Below are positions 28,985 through 30,206 of a stretch of DNA of 30,206 nt, piece by piece. The notes beneath the pieces are model-generated. The model did no database searches. It was not told the DNA's origin and saw nothing but the letters and a program-made list of their open reading frames with translations. The translations under genes were made by a program, and so were the position numbers. Each line of letters opens with the position of its first letter. Position 1 is the first letter of the stretch. The stretch is from a virus: IMG/VR virus record IMGVR_UViG_3300030012_000623, positions 1 to 30,206 of that record. The stretch is one strand, 5' to 3'.

Positions 28985-29009
28985 AAAGAAAAAGAAGGGG
29001 AAAAAATAA
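28908..29009 (+). CDS. Tiny polylysine protein
   Basis: A 33-residue protein: MALTPKQKKLPKGLQEAILK and then a nearly pure Lys/Gly tail. This start is one I recognise from many marine phage genomes. AAGGAG before the ATG gives a near-ideal ribosome site, the best in the region. The protein is short enough to be missed by most gene finders. It likely binds nucleic acid or ribosome; role unknown. Confidence 0.72.
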   Translation: MALTPKQKKLPKGLQEAILKSQKKGKKKKKGKK

Positions 29010-29095
29010 TGCCTTATCATTATGGGAGCAGAATGACTTCAAAACCTATGAAAAAAAAGAAAAAGAAAAAAAATAAAATGAGAAAGAAAAAATAA
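29009..29095 (+). CDS. Tiny polylysine protein
   Basis: A 28-residue protein: MPYHYGSRMTSKPMKKKKKK and an Arg/Lys tail. The MPYHYG start followed by Lys runs is another recurring marine phage micro-protein. The ATG overlaps the previous stop as TAATG. Role unknown. Confidence 0.62.
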   Translation: MPYHYGSRMTSKPMKKKKKKKNKMRKKK

Positions 29096-29278
29096 ATGGT
29101 TTTAGTCAAATCTATTAAAAAATTTACAGCTAATCTAAACAAAACTCAAAAGAAAGCTATGAATAAACATGCTAAGCATCATTCAATGAAACACATGAAA
29201 CAAATGTCAAAAGATTTAGAAGATGGAAAAACATTCGCTCAAGCACATACAAGAGCAATGCGGAAAGTTGGTAAATGA
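29096..29278 (+). CDS. Small His/Lys-rich phage protein
   Basis: A 60-residue protein: KKFTANLNKTQKKAMNKHAK, HHSMKHMKQMSKDLEDGKTF and AQAHTRAMRKVGK. The KHSKHHS...HM...GKSF.QAH...M.KVGK pattern is one I know from marine phages. It is helical and positively charged. It follows the previous stop directly and overlaps the next gene as ATGA. Confidence 0.68.
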   Translation: MVLVKSIKKFTANLNKTQKKAMNKHAKHHSMKHMKQMSKDLEDGKTFAQAHTRAMRKVGK

Positions 29279-29424
29279 ACGGATTTACTACAACAGCAAC
29301 TTTAGCTGAATTAATAGATAAAAGACCTATGCGAAAAAGAAAAGGTAGGACAAGAAAGAATAGAATGCCCTTTAAGGGCAGTTTAAGGGCGGTACAGAAG
29401 CTCTTAAAGATAAAAAGGGTTTAG
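29275..29424 (+). CDS. Tiny basic protein
   Basis: A 49-residue protein starting MNGFTTTATLAELIDKRPMR, with an Arg/Lys-rich end. Last forward gene before the reverse nuclease gene. The DNA contains GCCCTTTAAGGGC, a perfect palindrome (from about 29367), that could also act as a weak hairpin near the operon's end. ATGA overlap supports expression. Role unknown. Confidence 0.55.
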   Translation: MNGFTTTATLAELIDKRPMRKRKGRTRKNRMPFKGSLRAVQKLLKIKRV

Positions 29425-29439
29425 TACTAGGGATTCCTC

Positions 29440-29811
29440 CTAACACCTCGCTGGAATGTTTTTTTCAACTATTTGTTTTATTTGATCTAAACATTCTGTT
29501 AAACACCCCTTAACCACAAAGTGGGGTGTATCTAGTGCTTTTGATTGTACCGCCCACAATTTTTGATTTGGAGTCAATCTGCCTTTTTCGTTTTTGAGTT
29601 CTATATACAATAACCTCCCTGGGAAATATTCAATTATAATATCTGGACAACCAGATTTAAGACCCATTTTTTTCATTTTAGCATGAAGATAAATTGACCT
29701 TTTGCCTTCATTTGGCACATGAAAATGTCTAAAGAAATAAAATTTGGAAAGATGATTTAAATAATCATTACAAGCTATTTGAATATCTGATTCTTTAGTC
29801 ATAGGGGGCAT
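29440..29811 (-). CDS. VRR-NUC domain nuclease
   Basis: A 123-residue protein and the only reverse gene. It has the VRR-NUC core: KKMGLKSGCPDIIIEY (Asp57), LLYIELKNEKGRLTPNQK (Glu71, Lys73, Gln83), in order D-ExK-Q. Family members are Holliday-junction or structure-selective nucleases. AGGA lies before its ATG at 29811. A resolvase on its own promoter would serve in late replication or before packaging. It converges on the late operon with only 15 bases between stops. Confidence 0.88.
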   Translation of the reverse strand: MPPMTKESDIQIACNDYLNHLSKFYFFRHFHVPNEGKRSIYLHAKMKKMGLKSGCPDIIIEYFPGRLLYIELKNEKGRLTPNQKLWAVQSKALDTPHFVVKGCLTECLDQIKQIVEKNIPARC

Positions 29812-29863
29812 AGCTTTTCCTAAGATAAATTATTACCCCCTATGTTAAGAAGCACACGATTTT

Positions 29864-29872
29864 GGAGATCAA
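29864..29872 (+). promoter_or_regulatory. GGAGATCAA block before a GTG
   Basis: Same block as at the other starts, abutting GTG 29873, which suggests the very short frame after it is translated. Confidence 0.5.
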
Positions 29873-29929
29873 GTGCAAAAAGAAGATAACAAAAAAATCT
29901 TTATTTATCAATACTATAAAAAAAAATAA
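29873..29929 (+). CDS. Possible 18-residue leader peptide
   Basis: GTG start with the GGAGATCAA block and an 18-codon frame rich in Lys, Ile and Tyr (MQKEDNKKIFIYQYYKKK). It lies before hairpin copy 3 and the gene at 30010. It could be a leader peptide, a remnant of a duplicated gene start, or chance. Confidence 0.3.
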   Translation: MQKEDNKKIFIYQYYKKK

Positions 29930-29959
29930 AAAAAATTTACAAAAATGCTTTACCTATTA

Positions 29960-29983
29960 AAACCTAGCCTTTATGCTAGGTTT
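29960..29983 (+). other. AACCTAGC hairpin, copy 3
   Basis: Perfect 9-bp arms AAACCTAGC (29960-29968) and GCTAGGTTT (29975-29983), 6-base loop. The upstream GCTTTACCT flank is close to that of copies 1 and 2. GGAGATCAAA and ATG 30010 follow. Confidence 0.82.
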
Positions 29984-29999
29984 ATGTAAACAAAGAAAT

Positions 30000-30009
30000 G
30001 GAGATCAAA
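30000..30009 (+). promoter_or_regulatory. GGAGATCAAA ribosome-binding block
   Basis: Abuts ATG 30010. The in-frame ATG at 29998 would consume the block. Confidence 0.65.
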
Positions 30010-30206
30010 ATGCAATTCAATATCAACGGTGTTATCAAATTTCAAAATGAAAAAGATTTTACAACCTATTGTGAAAGTAAGGGTTATGAATATCTTGGGA
30101 AAGAAATTAGATCACACATTAAAGAACAACTTTTTCTAAAACCTAAATTCAAACAATTATGTGGACCTTGTTATGATGGCGAAAATTCAGTTCGCTATGA
30201 AACTTG
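30010..30206 (+). CDS. 5' part of the small gene spanning the join
   Basis: Starts MQFNINGVIKFQNEKDF and runs off the window end; the rest is at 2-130, for 74 residues in all. The sequence around YCESKGYEYLGKEI suggests a small alpha/beta fold. No family recognised. It is the first gene after the control region and hairpin copy 3, so it is probably among the earliest expressed, with the ArdC-N-like gene directly after it. Confidence 0.72.
   Translation, partial: MQFNINGVIKFQNEKDFTTYCESKGYEYLGKEIRSHIKEQLFLKPKFKQLCGPCYDGENSVRYET
30105..30206. repeat. Terminal redundancy, right copy
   Basis: Same 102 bases as 1-102 with T at 30108 in place of G at 4. Indicates a closed circle or permuted ends. 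Confidence 0.93.

Larger units (their letters stand above)
29812..30009. promoter_or_regulatory. Divergent control region between the nuclease and early genes
   Basis: About 200 bases between diverging genes, so promoters for both directions are expected here. It is extremely A/T-rich and holds a tiny reading frame, hairpin copy 3 and two GGAGATCAA blocks. I could not settle on a clear -35/-10 pair for either strand. Confidence 0.5.

Noticed and set aside
29367-29379. GCCCTTTAAGGGC palindrome as the late terminator
   Set aside because: The stem is short, it has no T tract and lies inside a reading frame.
30160-30175. CGPC as a thioredoxin active site
   Set aside because: The whole protein has only 74 residues and no thioredoxin fold pattern around the motif.

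Overview
The window reads as one complete, circularly assembled genome of a small tailed phage (siphovirus type, about 30.1 kb unique). Bases 1-102 are repeated at 30105-30206 with one mismatch, and a 74-residue gene runs across that join. The DNA is strongly AT-rich. Many of its short lysine-rich proteins, its head genes and its fibre start domain look like those I know from marine phages of AT-rich alphaproteobacteria such as SAR11. The host is therefore an inference from composition and gene style; nothing in the sequence names it. No integrase, immunity repressor, tRNA or CRISPR array was found, which favours a lytic life.

Layout, clockwise. 29.8 kb through the join to 5.9 kb: early and replication genes, mostly small. 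They include a stand-alone ArdC-N-like (antirestriction, ssDNA-binding) protein, a lipoprotein, an HNH nuclease, a winged-helix protein, a PD-(D/E)XK nuclease and a lambda-O-like initiator with a DUF1376-type start. The initiator gene carries four 12-bp iterons, a likely origin. Next is a 71-residue protein ending in a sliding-clamp-binding motif. 5.9-7.3 kb: a ParB-domain protein and a TET-associated glycosyltransferase (TAGT). 7.3-13.7 kb: small and large terminase, portal, five tiny basic genes, a MuF-like protein, scaffold and major capsid protein, then a strong terminator. 13.7-23.0 kb: connectors, tail terminator, tail tube, tail chaperones made by a -1 frameshift, tape measure, distal tail proteins, a GNAT acetyltransferase and a large J-like tip protein. 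23.0-26.4 kb: four fibre-type proteins, two with self-cleaving S74 chaperone ends. 26.4-28.8 kb: lysis and membrane genes with a T4-type lysozyme and several holin candidates. 28.8-29.4 kb: five tiny basic genes. 29.44-29.81 kb: a VRR-NUC nuclease, the only reverse-strand gene.

Most genes are packed with ATGA or TAATG overlaps, so translation is probably coupled in long operons. Structured intergenic elements are concentrated around the join: three copies of an AACCTAGC hairpin, two of them followed by AAT repeats, and a repeated GGAGATCAA ribosome-binding block. No polymerase, helicase or primase is recognisable, so replication must lean on host enzymes recruited by the initiator and perhaps by the clamp-motif protein.

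The most unexpected signal is at DNA level. The palindrome CCWGG occurs about 50 times by hand count, far above what an AT-rich genome should show, in all reading frames and almost never in the fibre genes.
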